DNA of 64,000 bases from Arthrobacter sp. 9AX (GTDB lineage: Bacteria > Actinomycetota > Actinomycetes > Actinomycetales > Micrococcaceae), in NCBI RefSeq assembly GCF_902506095.1, contig NZ_LR733293.1, positions 1,195,103 to 1,259,102 of the forward strand. The letters run 5' to 3'. Below are positions 28,174 to 36,922 of this stretch, piece after piece (the stretch's first letter is position 1; each line of letters starts with the position of its first letter). The position numbers were made by a program, and so were the translations under genes. The notes below the pieces were generated by a model that saw only the letters and a program-made list of their open reading frames with translations, did no database searches and was not told where the DNA came from.

Positions 28174-28500
28174 ATGGCTGATTCTTTTGCATCCCTCGTG
28201 GAAACTTTCAAGAACGTCGGCGTCTCCAGGGCCTATGGTTCCCCGGTTCAGCTGGGAGGGGAAGAGGTCATTCCCGTCGCGCTCGTATCCTTCGGGTTTG
28301 GCGGCGGCGGTGAGGCGGGGCAGGAGGGTGCCTCCGGCGGCGGGGGTGGTGGCATGGTCCTGCCGCTGGGCGTCTACCGCAACGTGGGCGGGCAGGTGGC
28401 GTTCCGGCCGAACACCGTGGTGGCCCTGGTGTGCCTGGTTCCCGTGATCTCGGCTGTCGGAGTGGCGGTCCGGAAGGCGATCCGCGCCGCCAAGGCATAG
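28174..28500 (+). CDS. YtfJ/GerW family protein
   Basis: A 108-residue protein with the GerW/YtfJ architecture: a short helical N-terminus (MADSFASLVETFKNVGVSRA), the motif YGSPVQLGGEEVIPVALVSFGFGGG, a flexible Gly-rich loop and a C-terminal hydrophobic stretch (VVALVCLVPVISAVGVAV). In Bacillus the relative is a spore protein, but actinobacterial copies occur in non-sporing species with unknown role. GGGAGCC precedes ATG 28174; the in-frame GTG/ATG at 28165 lacks a site. Confidence 0.8.
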   Translation: MADSFASLVETFKNVGVSRAYGSPVQLGGEEVIPVALVSFGFGGGGEAGQEGASGGGGGGMVLPLGVYRNVGGQVAFRPNTVVALVCLVPVISAVGVAVRKAIRAAKA

Positions 28501-28546
28501 GCCGGGCCGAGACGCTGGAAGGCGAGGCCGCAACGGGAAGCTGCGT

Positions 28547-28577
28547 CCCGCCGTCGTACGTCACTGGCCGTCGTACG
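28547..28577. repeat. intergenic repeat unit (two copies of CCGTCGTACG)
   Basis: Two copies of the minus-orientation core CCGTCGTACG sit 17 bases apart between the YtfJ-like and DUF1801 genes. The same core occurs at 30774, 37811, 48211-48247 and 54949. Confidence 0.55.
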
Positions 28578-28601
28578 TTACTTCAGGGCTAAGATGACGG
28601 C

Positions 28602-28946
28602 ATGGGCGCCGTTGACGATTCCCTCGCCGCTATGGATGAGGCGGACCGCGGCTGCCTGGAGCGGGTTATTGCCCTGGCGCGCGAGATGGCGCCGGACGCC
28701 GTCGAGGGCATGAGCTATGGGATGCCCGCCCTGAAGCTGGACGGCAAACCATTGATCGGTGTGGTGGCTGCGGCCAAACACCTCTCCATCTTCCCGTTCT
28801 CGCCCGCAGTGGTGGACGCCGTTGCGCCAGACCTCGAGGGATACTCGCTGTCCAAAGGCACGGTCCGGTTCACACCGGACCATCCCGTTCCCGATGACGT
28901 GGTGGCGGAGATGGTCCGGCTGCGGATGGCGGAGATCCGGAAGTAG
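28602..28946 (+). CDS. DUF1801 family protein
   Basis: A 114-residue protein of the YdhG/DUF1801 fold. The family core is EGMSYGMPALKLDGKPLIGVV, followed by AAKHLSIFPFSP and GYSLSKGTVRFTPDHPVPDDV. It is distinct from the DUF1801 gene at 27708-28115 and runs in the opposite direction. Relatives are suggested iron-chaperone-like; the function here is unknown. The antisense frame overlapping its 3' end is commented on separately. Confidence 0.85.
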   Translation: MGAVDDSLAAMDEADRGCLERVIALAREMAPDAVEGMSYGMPALKLDGKPLIGVVAAAKHLSIFPFSPAVVDAVAPDLEGYSLSKGTVRFTPDHPVPDDVVAEMVRLRMAEIRK

Positions 28947-29300
28947 CGCCTGGAGCTGTGCCGGGTCCAGCGGGAGGGGAGTGATGGGCTGGTCATTCGC
29001 CGTGAGATCGATGGCGAAGTCCTTGGCGAACACCAGCCTGGTTTCCTTGTAGATGCCCGCGTGGGTCTCGTCGGGCTCAAAGACTCGCGCGCCGTGGAGC
29101 CGGTTCCGGCCGGTCGTTGCCTCTCTGCACTTTGCGCGCCACGCGCCCGGCCGCCGTCCCTGTGAGGATAGGGAACCCCGGCGTCCGGGGTCCTAACGTA
29201 CGGTGAACACCACATGCGGCAATGGATGTGCGGGGTCTCAATCCACGCCGCGCCCGGTGGGCTCCCGGATCACGTTCAGCTGACTGTGAGACCATCCGGT

Positions 29301-29501
29301 ATGGGTGAAAACAGCGAAGAGTTGGACAGCGCCGTCCCTTCCACTGGCGCGATTGAGCACGTGCGGGAACCGGTGAACACGCCTCCCGCGGCCGAACAGG
29401 GGCGGTCCGTTGGGGATCGCCGCCGGGATGCAGAAGCGAAACTCGAGCAGCACCTGCGCGAGGCCCGCGACAAGGAAACGGAAGCCGACGGGGAACAGTA
29501 A
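29301..29501 (+). CDS. small charged hypothetical protein
   Basis: The 66-residue product is hydrophilic, starting MGENSEELDSAVPSTGAI and ending in a charged helix (RRRDAEAKLEQHLREARDK). The frame could start further upstream (29214), but those residues look non-coding. No recognised family or clear ribosome site. It lies in the same direction as the following DinB gene. Confidence 0.4.
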   Translation: MGENSEELDSAVPSTGAIEHVREPVNTPPAAEQGRSVGDRRRDAEAKLEQHLREARDKETEADGEQ

Positions 29502-29580
29502 GTACCCCACCTGGGTCCTACGCGGGTCGGGCAGGCAAGACATCAGCGCTGGTGCGCACGGAAGCGAAGAGGCGGTACGC

Positions 29581-30093
29581 ATGAAATCGAACGAACTGCT
29601 GCTGGATGCCTTTGGCAGGATCCGGGAGACCGTGGAGCGCACCCTTGAGGGGCTCGACGACGGGTCCTTGGCGCTGAGGCCGGAGGGCACCGGCAACTCA
29701 ATAGCCTGGCTCATCTGGCACCTGGCAAGGGTTGAAGATGCCCAGGTGTCGGACGTTGCAGGGCTGGAACAGGTCTGGTCCGCGCAGGATTTTGTGGGCC
29801 GCTTCGGGCTGCCGCTCCGGCCACGGGACACCGGTTATGGGCACTCCACTGATCAGGTGGACGCCGTCCGGGCCCCCGCGGAACTCCTGCGGGACTACTA
29901 CGACGCCGTCCAACGCCAGACAGTCGGCTATCTGCAGGGCCTCAGCGATGAGGATCTGGACCGCGTCGTCGACACCCGTTGGGACCCACCGGTCACCCTC
30001 GGCGTACGGCTGGTCAGCACCATTGCGGACTGCCTCCAACATGTGGGGCAGGCCGCCTATGTGAAAGGCCTCACGCCGGAGCAGGGGCAGTAG
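29581..30093 (+). CDS. DinB/DUF664 family protein (putative mycothiol-dependent enzyme)
   Basis: A 170-residue four-helix-bundle protein of the DinB superfamily. Metal-binding histidines are suggested by WLIWHLARVEDAQ near residue 45 and IADCLQHVGQAAYVKGL at the C-terminus. Actinobacterial members include mycothiol-dependent S-transferases and isomerases, so that role is possible but not shown. The ATG at 29581 begins with MKSNELLLDAFGRI. Codon use matches neighbours. Confidence 0.85.
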   Translation: MKSNELLLDAFGRIRETVERTLEGLDDGSLALRPEGTGNSIAWLIWHLARVEDAQVSDVAGLEQVWSAQDFVGRFGLPLRPRDTGYGHSTDQVDAVRAPAELLRDYYDAVQRQTVGYLQGLSDEDLDRVVDTRWDPPVTLGVRLVSTIADCLQHVGQAAYVKGLTPEQGQ

Positions 30094-30312
30094 ATTCCCT
30101 ATTTCGCCCGCCGCGATTCGGTTCCATAATGGCCACATAAGCTTCGGGGACCCCTCGCGCCGGTGATGGCTGGCGGGGCGTCGAAGAGTCCCAGGTGACC
30201 GGCCCACTCGGCGGACGGACGGCCACGCGGCCCGGACATTGACGTTCCGGACCGACACCGGGGGAGAGCATCGCCACACAGCCACAAAAACGATGCACAA
30301 AAGGAAATCATC

Positions 30313-30693
30313 ATGCTCAAGGACTCAGCAATCATGGCCGTCCTTCCTGCCAAGGACATCAGCAGGGCCAAAGAGTATTACCGGGACAAGCTGGGGCTTG
30401 AATCCTCGGAGTCCATGGAGGAGGACAGCGTGCTGTACCGCTGCGGCGGCGGTACGTCCTTCTTGGTGTACCAGACGGACAACGCGGGCTCGGCCAAAAA
30501 TACCCAGATGGGCTGGGAAGTGGACGACCTCGAGAAGGAGATGGCTGACCTCCGGGGCCGCGGCGTGACGTTCGAAGAATACGACATGCCCGGGCTGAAG
30601 ACGGAGAACGGCGTGGCCACCAGTGAGTGGGGGAAGGCTGCCTGGTTCCTGGACAGCGAGGGCAACATCCTTAATCTGGCCCAGCGCACCTAA
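30313..30693 (+). CDS. VOC-family (glyoxalase/bleomycin resistance-like) protein
   Basis: A 126-residue two-module betaalphabeta protein. It begins with the module DSAIMAVLPAKDISRAKEYY and continues GLESSESMEEDSVLYRCGGG, WEVDDLEKEMADLRGRGV and FLDSEGNILNLAQ, with the metal-site Glu region DSEGN at the end. AAAGGAAATCATC provides the ribosome site. A hairpin at 30703-30739 follows. Substrate is not deducible. Confidence 0.88.
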   Translation: MLKDSAIMAVLPAKDISRAKEYYRDKLGLESSESMEEDSVLYRCGGGTSFLVYQTDNAGSAKNTQMGWEVDDLEKEMADLRGRGVTFEEYDMPGLKTENGVATSEWGKAAWFLDSEGNILNLAQRT

Positions 30694-30702
30694 CTGTGGG
30701 TT

Positions 30703-30739
30703 GTAAGCCCGCGCGAGCATGGAGCCCGCACGGGCTTAC
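30703..30739 (+). terminator. hairpin after the VOC gene
   Basis: GTAAGCCCG (30703-30711) pairs with CGGGCTTAC (30731-30739) across a 19-base loop, directly after the stop. The T-run is weak (CTATCTG), so efficiency is uncertain. Confidence 0.55.
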
Positions 30740-30773
30740 CTATCTGTTGAAGGTGGGGTGGAAACTGCGGAGA

Positions 30774-30790
30774 GTACGACGGCGGCACCG
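30774..30790 (+). repeat. intergenic repeat unit (GTACGACGGCGGCACC)
   Basis: One exact copy of the core GTACGACGGCGGCACC within the gene-less stretch 30694-31039. The stretch otherwise holds the VOC terminator and the palindromic terminator at 30996, with no gene. Confidence 0.6.
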
Positions 30791-30995
30791 GCCGCCGGGC
30801 TTTGCCCGCCTTTCGCGGGATCTACTTTGATTCCGCAATCCTCCTGCAATTTGTTATGTCCCTGCCTGCCTTTGCGACCCCGGACCATCAAGACTGGATC
30901 AAGACAAGATCAAAGTTCCCGCAGCTTCGTCCAAGTTTGGCTTTCAGGCATTTCCCAGGAAATAGGCTCGCAGCAGTAACAACAGCGGCTGAAGC

Positions 30996-31025
30996 AAAGG
31001 GCCCGGCAATTGCCGGGCCCTTTTT
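30996..31025 (+). terminator. strong palindromic terminator
   Basis: AAAGGGCCCGGCA meets TGCCGGGCCC, an 11-bp perfect stem with almost no loop, followed by TTTTT at 31021-31025. It lies just before the broken HNH nuclease gene, so it insulates that gene from upstream transcription. Confidence 0.75.
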
Positions 31026-31039
31026 CATTGGGGGAGAAC

Positions 31040-32221
31040 TTGTTGAATTACGGCGCGCCGCGGGGAGGTTCCTACCGTGGACGGGGGACGGGAGCAAAGC
31101 GGCGACGGAAATCGGGGGCCGTCGCACTTAGTGTCTCCTTGGCACTTTTTGTCGCCGGTGCCGTTGCCTTGCCCCGGGCGTTTTCCGCGGACCTGGAGGC
31201 AGCCGCGTCAGCGAGCACGGCTGCGGCCGCACCAGCCCAAGCGAGCCCGACCGCGGAAGCCGCGCCGGCGCCGTCGTCCGCTCCTGCCGTCACGGAGACG
31301 GCTGAACTACTCAATCCTGAGACTCCGGACGCTATGGCCCAACAGGCCGCGGCGGCGCCGAACGCGCAGGCTGATGTCGTCACCAAAGCGCTTGACCTGC
31401 TGGCCAGTCTTCCCATCAAGGGCAGGGCACCCAAGACAGGGTATGACCGGGCGCTGTTCGGGTAGGCGTGGCTGGACGTTGATCGCAACGGCTGCGACAC
31501 CCGGAACGACATCCTCAGCCGCGACCTGACGGGGGTCACTTACATCAACAGCGTTCCCTGCAAGGTGCAGACCGGGACGCTGGCCGACCCGTACACGGGC
31601 AGCAACATCAGCTTCGTCAGGGGGAACGGGACCAGCACTGCGGTGCAGATCGACCACGTTGTTGCGCTCAGCGACGCCTGGCAGAAGGGCGCGCAGCAGC
31701 TGACCCCGGAGCAGCGGACGGCGTTCGCCAACGATCCGCTGAACCTGCAGGCAACAGACGGCCCCACCAACCAGAAAAAGGGCGACGCCGACGCCGCCAC
31801 CTGGCTGCCGCCGAACAAGGGGTTCAGGTGCGAGTACGTCGCGCGGCAGATTTCGGTGAAGGCAACCTACCGCCTGTGGGTTACCCGGGCGGAGCACGAC
31901 GCGATGTCGAACATCCTCGCGGGGTGCACCGGGCAGCCGGCACCGACGAGCCGGCACGCAGCTGCAGCGTCGACACCGGCTGGGTCAACCCCGGCGCCGG
32001 TTGCTGCTGCCACTGCTCCTATACCCGTAGCTGTGGCGCCGCCAATACCGTCCGCTGTGGCACCGGTTCCAGTTGTCCCTGCTCCGGCGGCGCCCGCAGC
32101 TGTTTTCTACGCGAACTGCGCGGCGGCAAGAGCCGCCGGTGCGGCGCCGATCCTGGCCGGACAGGCCGGTTACCAGGCAAGCCTCGACCGCGACATGGAC
32201 GGCATCGCCTGCGAAAGCTGA
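31040..32221 (+). pseudogene. secreted HNH (DUF1524/GmrSD-type) nuclease with Excalibur domain, interrupted by TAG
   Basis: The frame starts at TTG 31040/31043 behind GGGGGAG, with a basic N-terminus (GAKRRRKSGAVALSVSLALF) as a signal or anchor. An Ala/Pro linker leads to DLLASLPIKGRAPKTGYDRALFG. There TAG 31463-31465 interrupts, and the same frame continues AWLDVDRNGCDTRNDIL, the nuclease core AVQIDHVVALSDAWQKGAQQ, NLQATDGPTNQKKGDADAA, and a C-terminal Excalibur-like module (NCAAARAAGAAP ... DRDMDGIACE). Homologues have Gln (FGQAW), so CAG became TAG. It would otherwise be an extracellular nuclease. Confidence 0.82.
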
Positions 32222-32287
32222 CCCATTGTTTTGGGGCCTATCCGCCCCGTCCGCATCACCAACAACGAACATTCCTAGGGGGAATAC

Positions 32288-32989
32288 ATGAAAAAGACGC
32301 TGACATTAGTTGTCCTGGCCGGCCTGATGCTGACCGGCTGCGGCGGCAAGCAGGCGGCCGTACAGCCGACAGAAACTGCAACTGCAGTTGCCGCGGTTGC
32401 AGAAGTGGTGGCAGCTCCGGGCGTGATAGGCCTGACCCTGGACAAAGCCACGGATCAGCTGGAAGATCTTGGATTCACCGTCGAGGCCAAGGACAGCGTC
32501 GACGGCAAATCGATCGTGGTCAAGAAGAACTGGCAGGTCGTGTCACAGGACCCAACGGACGGCACCAAGGCGGAAAAGGGCGCAACCGTGCACCTTGGCG
32601 TCAAGTCCCTGGAGAAGCTGGCGGAGGAAAAGGCTGCCGCTGAGAAGGCGGCGGCTGAAAAAGTCGCCGCGGAGAAGGCCGCCGCCGACGCCGCTGCTGC
32701 GGCCAAAGCTGCGGCCGACAAGGCTGCCGCGGACAAGGCTGCAGCAGACGCTGCTGCTGCTCAACAGGCTGCTGCGCAAGCCGCCCAGCAGGCAGCAAAG
32801 GCTGTACCCGTCCCCGTCCCCGCCCCCGCTGTGCCAGTTGTGCCAGCTCCCGCTGCGCCCGCTCCGGCGGCTGCCTACTACCAGAACTGTGATGCAGTCA
32901 GAGCAGCCGGCGCGGCTCCGCTGTATGCGGGACAGCCTGGTTTCCGCGCGGCACTCGACCGCAACAACAATGGTGTTGCCTGCGAGTAG
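32288..32989 (+). CDS. PASTA-domain and Excalibur-domain lipoprotein
   Basis: A 233-residue lipoprotein: signal peptide with lipobox LMLTGC (Cys18), a PASTA domain (GVIGLTLDKATDQLEDLGF through ATVHLGV), a repetitive Ala/Lys/Glu helix (KAAAEKAAAEKVAAEKAA) spanning the wall, a Pro/Ala linker, then a calcium-binding Excalibur motif (NCDAVRAAGAAPLYAGQPG ... DRNNNGVACE). The C-terminal module is closely similar to that of the nuclease upstream, suggesting duplication. TAGGGGGAATAC precedes the ATG. It is likely surface-exposed; PASTA suggests peptidoglycan binding. Confidence 0.88.
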   Translation: MKKTLTLVVLAGLMLTGCGGKQAAVQPTETATAVAAVAEVVAAPGVIGLTLDKATDQLEDLGFTVEAKDSVDGKSIVVKKNWQVVSQDPTDGTKAEKGATVHLGVKSLEKLAEEKAAAEKAAAEKVAAEKAAADAAAAAKAAADKAAADKAAADAAAAQQAAAQAAQQAAKAVPVPVPAPAVPVVPAPAAPAPAAAYYQNCDAVRAAGAAPLYAGQPGFRAALDRNNNGVACE

Positions 32990-33003
32990 TCACGCCGCAT
33001 AAA

Positions 33004-33048
33004 AGAAGGCCGTGGGTACCTTCCATTCGAAGGCATCCACGGCTTTTC
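33004..33048 (+). terminator. bidirectional terminator between lipoprotein and SnoaL-like genes
   Basis: GCCGTGG (33009-33015) pairs with CCACGGC (33037-33043), flanked by AAAGAAG before and TTTT after. It lies between convergent genes and can act on both strands. Confidence 0.7.
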
Positions 33049-33071
33049 TGCCTCTGGCGGGTTTACGACGT

Positions 33072-33506
33072 TCAGTGCGAGGTCAGTTCACGCATCAGTC
33101 CGAGCTGTGTCAAGAACTCAACCTGGTCGAAGTAGAAGTGGTGAGTGGTGATCTCGCCGTTCTCGACCGTGGCGACGTCGCAGCTGTGGACGCGCAGCTG
33201 CCTGCCGGTGGGCTGAAGGGTTTCGCCGGTGGGCATTCGCATCGGCCCGGTGTTGGTTCCGACGACGATGCCCTCATCGATGGCCACGTCCCCCGCCTCA
33301 TACCGTCCCGTCTGGTCGTACCGGACGTCCGGCATGGCTTCCCAGAATTCCATCAGGTAGCCGGCGATGGCGTCGCGCCCGCGGAGCTCGCCCTTGTCAG
33401 GGGTGTAAGCGACGGCGTCGGTGGCGTAACTGCGTGCGAGTGTCTCTTTGTCTTTTGCTTCCATGGCCCGGTTTAAGCGATCCATGACTTCGCGTGCCTG
33501 TCCCAT
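33072..33506 (-). CDS. SnoaL-like ester cyclase / NTF2-fold protein
   Basis: A 144-residue protein of the NTF2 superfamily. Typical features are MDRLNRAMEAKDKETLARSYA and YATDAVAYTPDKGELRGRDAI, then GYLMEFWEAMPDVRYD, and a C-terminal sheet (VATVENGEITTHHFYFDQVEF). ATG 33506 has TTGGAGG 6 bases upstream; the frame reaches 33602 but those residues look non-coding. A cyclase, hydrolase or binding role is possible. No partner gene is evident. Confidence 0.82.
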   Translation of the reverse strand: MGQAREVMDRLNRAMEAKDKETLARSYATDAVAYTPDKGELRGRDAIAGYLMEFWEAMPDVRYDQTGRYEAGDVAIDEGIVVGTNTGPMRMPTGETLQPTGRQLRVHSCDVATVENGEITTHHFYFDQVEFLTQLGLMRELTSH

Positions 33507-33767
33507 TGTGGACCTCCAATTTTGGGCGGCCTCACGGAAGCGGAGGCCGCTTCGTGGGTTGGCTTCGGCTGCTTGCTGGAGCCAATTAAATTCCACGCCC
33601 ACCCCGGATGGGTGTCAATGTACCCGGCTCCCCTCCCTTCAGACACCAAGTGCGCCTTGTAGCGCGCGGTTGATGGCACGCGCGGAGTAGGCGTGCGCGG
33701 CGACGTATCGGTTTGCAGCCTCGCCTCCTCCACGGCTGCCCGCAGCTCCTCCTGGGTGCGTGGTGGG

Positions 33768-35069
33768 TCAGCCTGCGCCCAAGCGGTCAGGGGCAGGAGT
33801 CACACGGATCCGGGCGACCCGCAGCCTGTCCATCGCGGTGACGGTGAGCAGGTGTCCGGCCACCTCCACGCTCTCGCCAACACGGGGAAGGTGGCCCAGC
33901 CGGTCAATCACAAAACCCGCCACCGTCTCGTAGTGCCCCTCAGGCAGATCTATTCCGGAAACCGAGGCGAACTCCTGAAGTATCAGCCCGCCGTCGACGT
34001 CCAAGGAACCGTTGGCCTTGGTGACCCGGTCCTCGGGGTCCGCTCCGGCGTCGTACTCGTCGTAAATCTCACCCACAAGCTCCTCGACGAGGTCCTCCAG
34101 CGTGACGATCCCGTCCGTGCCGCCGTATTCGTCCACCACCAGCGCGATGTGCTGGCCCAGCCGGCGCATGCGTGACAGGGACGGCAGCACCCTGTTGGTT
34201 CCCGGCAGCGGGAGGATCTCACGGACGATGCCGCGCACCAGGCCTTCGTCATAGTTGCCGTCCCGCGGCATGAGGTCACGCACGTGGATGAAGCCGAGGA
34301 CGTCGTCGGGCGTTTTGTCGATGACGGGATAGCGCGAGTACGGCCCGTCCCGCACCATGCCTCGGGCCGCCGCGATGGTGAGGTTGCCGTTGATGAACGT
34401 CACGTCGGTACGCGGGCGCATCACCTCCCGCAGCGAACGGTCGCCCGCGCCGAAGACGTCCGAGAGGATGTTGCGGCTGTGTTCCTCAAGCGCCTCGCTC
34501 TCGGCCACCATGTCCCAGAGTTCTTCCGAGGTGATGCTCTCCTGCTTGGCATTCGGGTCGCCGCCGAAGACCCTGACGACGGCGTCCGTGGAGACGGACA
34601 GCAGCCAGACGGCGGGGCGCATGATTTCGGAGAGCACAGCCAGGGGAGGGGCCAGGACTTTGGTGAAGCTGACTGCGTTCTGCATGGCCAGGCGCTTCGG
34701 TACCAGTTCGCCGAGGACCAGGGAGAGGTACGCCACCAGCAGGGTCATGCCGATGAAGGCGGCGGGTTCGGCCGCGGCACCGAAGCCGATGCCTTCCAGG
34801 AGGGGTTTGATGTCCGGTGCGATGGTGGACGCGCCATACGCCGCCGAGAAGAAGCCGGACAGCGTGACACCGATCTGGACGGTGGAGAGGAACCGGTTGG
34901 GGTTGCCGGCCAGCGCCGCGATCCGGGCGCCGCGTTTGCCGGATTTCTCCATCCGGCGCACTTGGCTCTCGCGGAGGGACACCAGAGCCATTTCAGTGCC
35001 GGCGAACACCCCGCCGAGCAGCACAAAAAAGAGGACCAACAGGAAATTGACGAGTGTGTCGGTGTCCAT
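33768..35069 (-). CDS. CNNM/CorC (hemolysin-like) membrane protein with DUF21 and CBS domains
   Basis: A 433-residue protein. The DUF21 membrane domain (residues 5-190) starts LLVLFFVLLGGVFAGTEMAL and includes LVLGELVPKRLAMQNA. Two CBS domains follow (RPRTDVTFINGN, and IVTLEDLVEELVGEIYDEYD), then the C-terminal CorC_HlyC domain (DVDGGLILQEFASVSGIDLP ... RIRVTPAPD). The family includes Mg/Co efflux or cyclin M-like Mg transporters. The preceding 170 bases hold only a doubtful short frame. Confidence 0.9.
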   Translation of the reverse strand: MDTDTLVNFLLVLFFVLLGGVFAGTEMALVSLRESQVRRMEKSGKRGARIAALAGNPNRFLSTVQIGVTLSGFFSAAYGASTIAPDIKPLLEGIGFGAAAEPAAFIGMTLLVAYLSLVLGELVPKRLAMQNAVSFTKVLAPPLAVLSEIMRPAVWLLSVSTDAVVRVFGGDPNAKQESITSEELWDMVAESEALEEHSRNILSDVFGAGDRSLREVMRPRTDVTFINGNLTIAAARGMVRDGPYSRYPVIDKTPDDVLGFIHVRDLMPRDGNYDEGLVRGIVREILPLPGTNRVLPSLSRMRRLGQHIALVVDEYGGTDGIVTLEDLVEELVGEIYDEYDAGADPEDRVTKANGSLDVDGGLILQEFASVSGIDLPEGHYETVAGFVIDRLGHLPRVGESVEVAGHLLTVTAMDRLRVARIRVTPAPDRLGAG

Positions 35070-35142
35070 GATCAGACACTACCGAAATGGCGGTGGCTCC
35101 GCCGGTTTGTCGGGCAGCATCCGTGACCGATTTGTGTGCCCG

Positions 35143-35661
35143 TTACGACGCGCTGGCCGCCTCAGCGTCCCGGGCCCGGATCTGTTCGCGCAGGATGTCT
35201 GCGTGTCCGCAGTGCTGGGCCAGTTCCCGCAGCATGTGAAGGTACACCCAGCGCAGCGGAAGCGGGCCCCGCCGGTTGCCGAGGACCAGGTCGTCGAGGC
35301 CCAACGGGGCGGCGGCCGTCCGCGACGCCGCGCAGGCTTCGAGGTGGGCGTTCCGGACGGACTCGATCGTGTCGCCGTCCTCCAGGATGAAGGACTCGTC
35401 CGGCGACGCGGGGATGCCGATCTCGCTGCGCGGCCGGCAGCTGATGGCTTCGTCGAACCAGACTTTTTCCACGAAGGTGGCATGCTTCACCAGCCCCAGC
35501 AAGGTGGTGCGGGACGGAACAAGCCGACGGCGGGCCTGCTCCTCCGTCAGCCCGGCCAGGCATTCGCTGAGCGCGGCGCGGTGCTGGTCCAGGAATACTT
35601 CGAACTGGACCCGGGCAGGTTCGTTGATGACGTCGTCGACCGAGCGGGGGAGGGGTGCCAT
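35143..35661 (-). CDS. DinB/DUF664 family protein
   Basis: A 172-residue four-helix-bundle protein. The motif LLGLVKHATFVEKVWFDEAI and the C-terminal LRWVYLHMLRELAQHCGHADILREQI, with conserved histidines, are typical of the DUF664 group in Actinobacteria. Probable metal-dependent, perhaps mycothiol-linked. It is unrelated in sequence detail to the DinB gene at 29581. Confidence 0.88.
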   Translation of the reverse strand: MAPLPRSVDDVINEPARVQFEVFLDQHRAALSECLAGLTEEQARRRLVPSRTTLLGLVKHATFVEKVWFDEAISCRPRSEIGIPASPDESFILEDGDTIESVRNAHLEACAASRTAAAPLGLDDLVLGNRRGPLPLRWVYLHMLRELAQHCGHADILREQIRARDAEAASAS

Positions 35662-35727
35662 AGCCCGACCCTAGCAAAGCAGGTGCCAGCGGCTGGTTCA
35701 CGTTCGTATCCAGCCTGGTTCCTCCGG

Positions 35728-36636
35728 TCAGGAACGCCAGGCGGTGACGAAGCCGCCGCGGGAGTGGTCGGTTGGTCGCTGCGGCGCCGGTTCGACGCGG
35801 CCAGCGGCGTCAACAGGCCTCAGTGACAGTGTGCGGCCGTACCTTTCGCAGAGGTCTTGGACGGTGTGTCCGGTGCAGCGCCAGCCCGCCGCCGTCAGCA
35901 GTTCCTCAGGGTTCGGTGGATCAGCCCGTGCCAGGAGTTGGCTCATCGGCAAGCCGGTCTGCAGGCTGAACTCGCGCAGCTTGGCTTCAAAGTCTTCGGT
36001 TTTGGGCAGCGGCACGGCACGCTCGATCACCGCCCGGGAGCCGGGCGCGGACAACGCCAGAACTTCCGTGAGCACCGCCAGTTGTGCGGCGGAATCGAGG
36101 TAGGGGAGCAGGCCTTCGAGGACCCAGGTGGTGGGCTTGCCGGGGTCGAAACCGAGAGCCAGGAGAAGGGCGCGCCACGGCTCGGACAGGTCGGCGGCAA
36201 GGGTGATCAGCTCGCACGACGGCGGGGACGAAAGTCGAGCCAGCACGTCGGCTTTGAAGTCCAGCACGTTGGCGTGGTCGATTTCAAAGACGCGGCTGCC
36301 GGCTGGCCACGACAGCCGGTGGGTACGGGTGTCGAGTCCTGCTCCGAGCACCACCGTCTGTCCGGTAGCAGGCGCTGACTCAAGGAAGTCGTCAATGAAC
36401 CTGGTCCGCACGCCGATGTAGATGGAGGCGAGGAGGAGAGGCTGCTGTAAAGGTGACACGGCCTCCGGGTTTGGAGGCCACGCCGTCGGGAAGTCCACGT
36501 GGGAGTGCGCCGCCTCCACGAGCGCGGCAGCGAACGGATCCCGTACGAGCGGATCGGGTCGGGAGGTTTCGACGGCACGGCCGGCAGCCACGGCCAGCGC
36601 GGTCAGCGAAACCCCCTGGTCCTCGAACTCTGCCAT
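35728..36636 (-). CDS. class I SAM-dependent methyltransferase (leucine carboxyl methyltransferase-like)
   Basis: A 302-residue protein of the LCM family (PF04072-type). It begins MAEFEDQGVSLTALAVAAGR; motif I is VVLGAGLDTRTHRLSWP, with VFEIDHANVLDFKADVL and TTWVLEGLLPYLD marking the family. The ATG at 36636 has GGGAGGGGC upstream. Actinobacteria carry many paralogues with unknown polyketide or lipid substrates. It has no obvious operon partner. Confidence 0.88.
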   Translation of the reverse strand: MAEFEDQGVSLTALAVAAGRAVETSRPDPLVRDPFAAALVEAAHSHVDFPTAWPPNPEAVSPLQQPLLLASIYIGVRTRFIDDFLESAPATGQTVVLGAGLDTRTHRLSWPAGSRVFEIDHANVLDFKADVLARLSSPPSCELITLAADLSEPWRALLLALGFDPGKPTTWVLEGLLPYLDSAAQLAVLTEVLALSAPGSRAVIERAVPLPKTEDFEAKLREFSLQTGLPMSQLLARADPPNPEELLTAAGWRCTGHTVQDLCERYGRTLSLRPVDAAGRVEPAPQRPTDHSRGGFVTAWRS

Positions 36637-36922
36637 TGGTGTGCCCCTCCCGCGCCTGGTGGATTCTCCTGGACGGAGCCTACCCCCGGGAACTGACACT
36701 GTGGCCGTTGGGCCGCGGAGCGACCATGTGGCCGATCTGGCTCTGGTAAAGGCTGCTCGCCACGAAGGCGATCAGGCAAGGTCCAGCACGGCGAAGATCC
36801 CGGCGGTGACAACATAGGAGAGCAGCCATTTCCTGGTTCGTCACCCATACAACACCGTTCCCGCTCCGAAGACTCAGTGAACAGGGCTAATTGGATGGCA
36901 GGCCGTGAAAGGACCTCACCAC

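Noticed and set aside
32620..32810. Ala/Lys/Glu-rich repeats as a DNA repeat or CRISPR-like array
   Set aside because: It is a coding low-complexity helix in the PASTA lipoprotein, with no regular repeat and spacer pattern.
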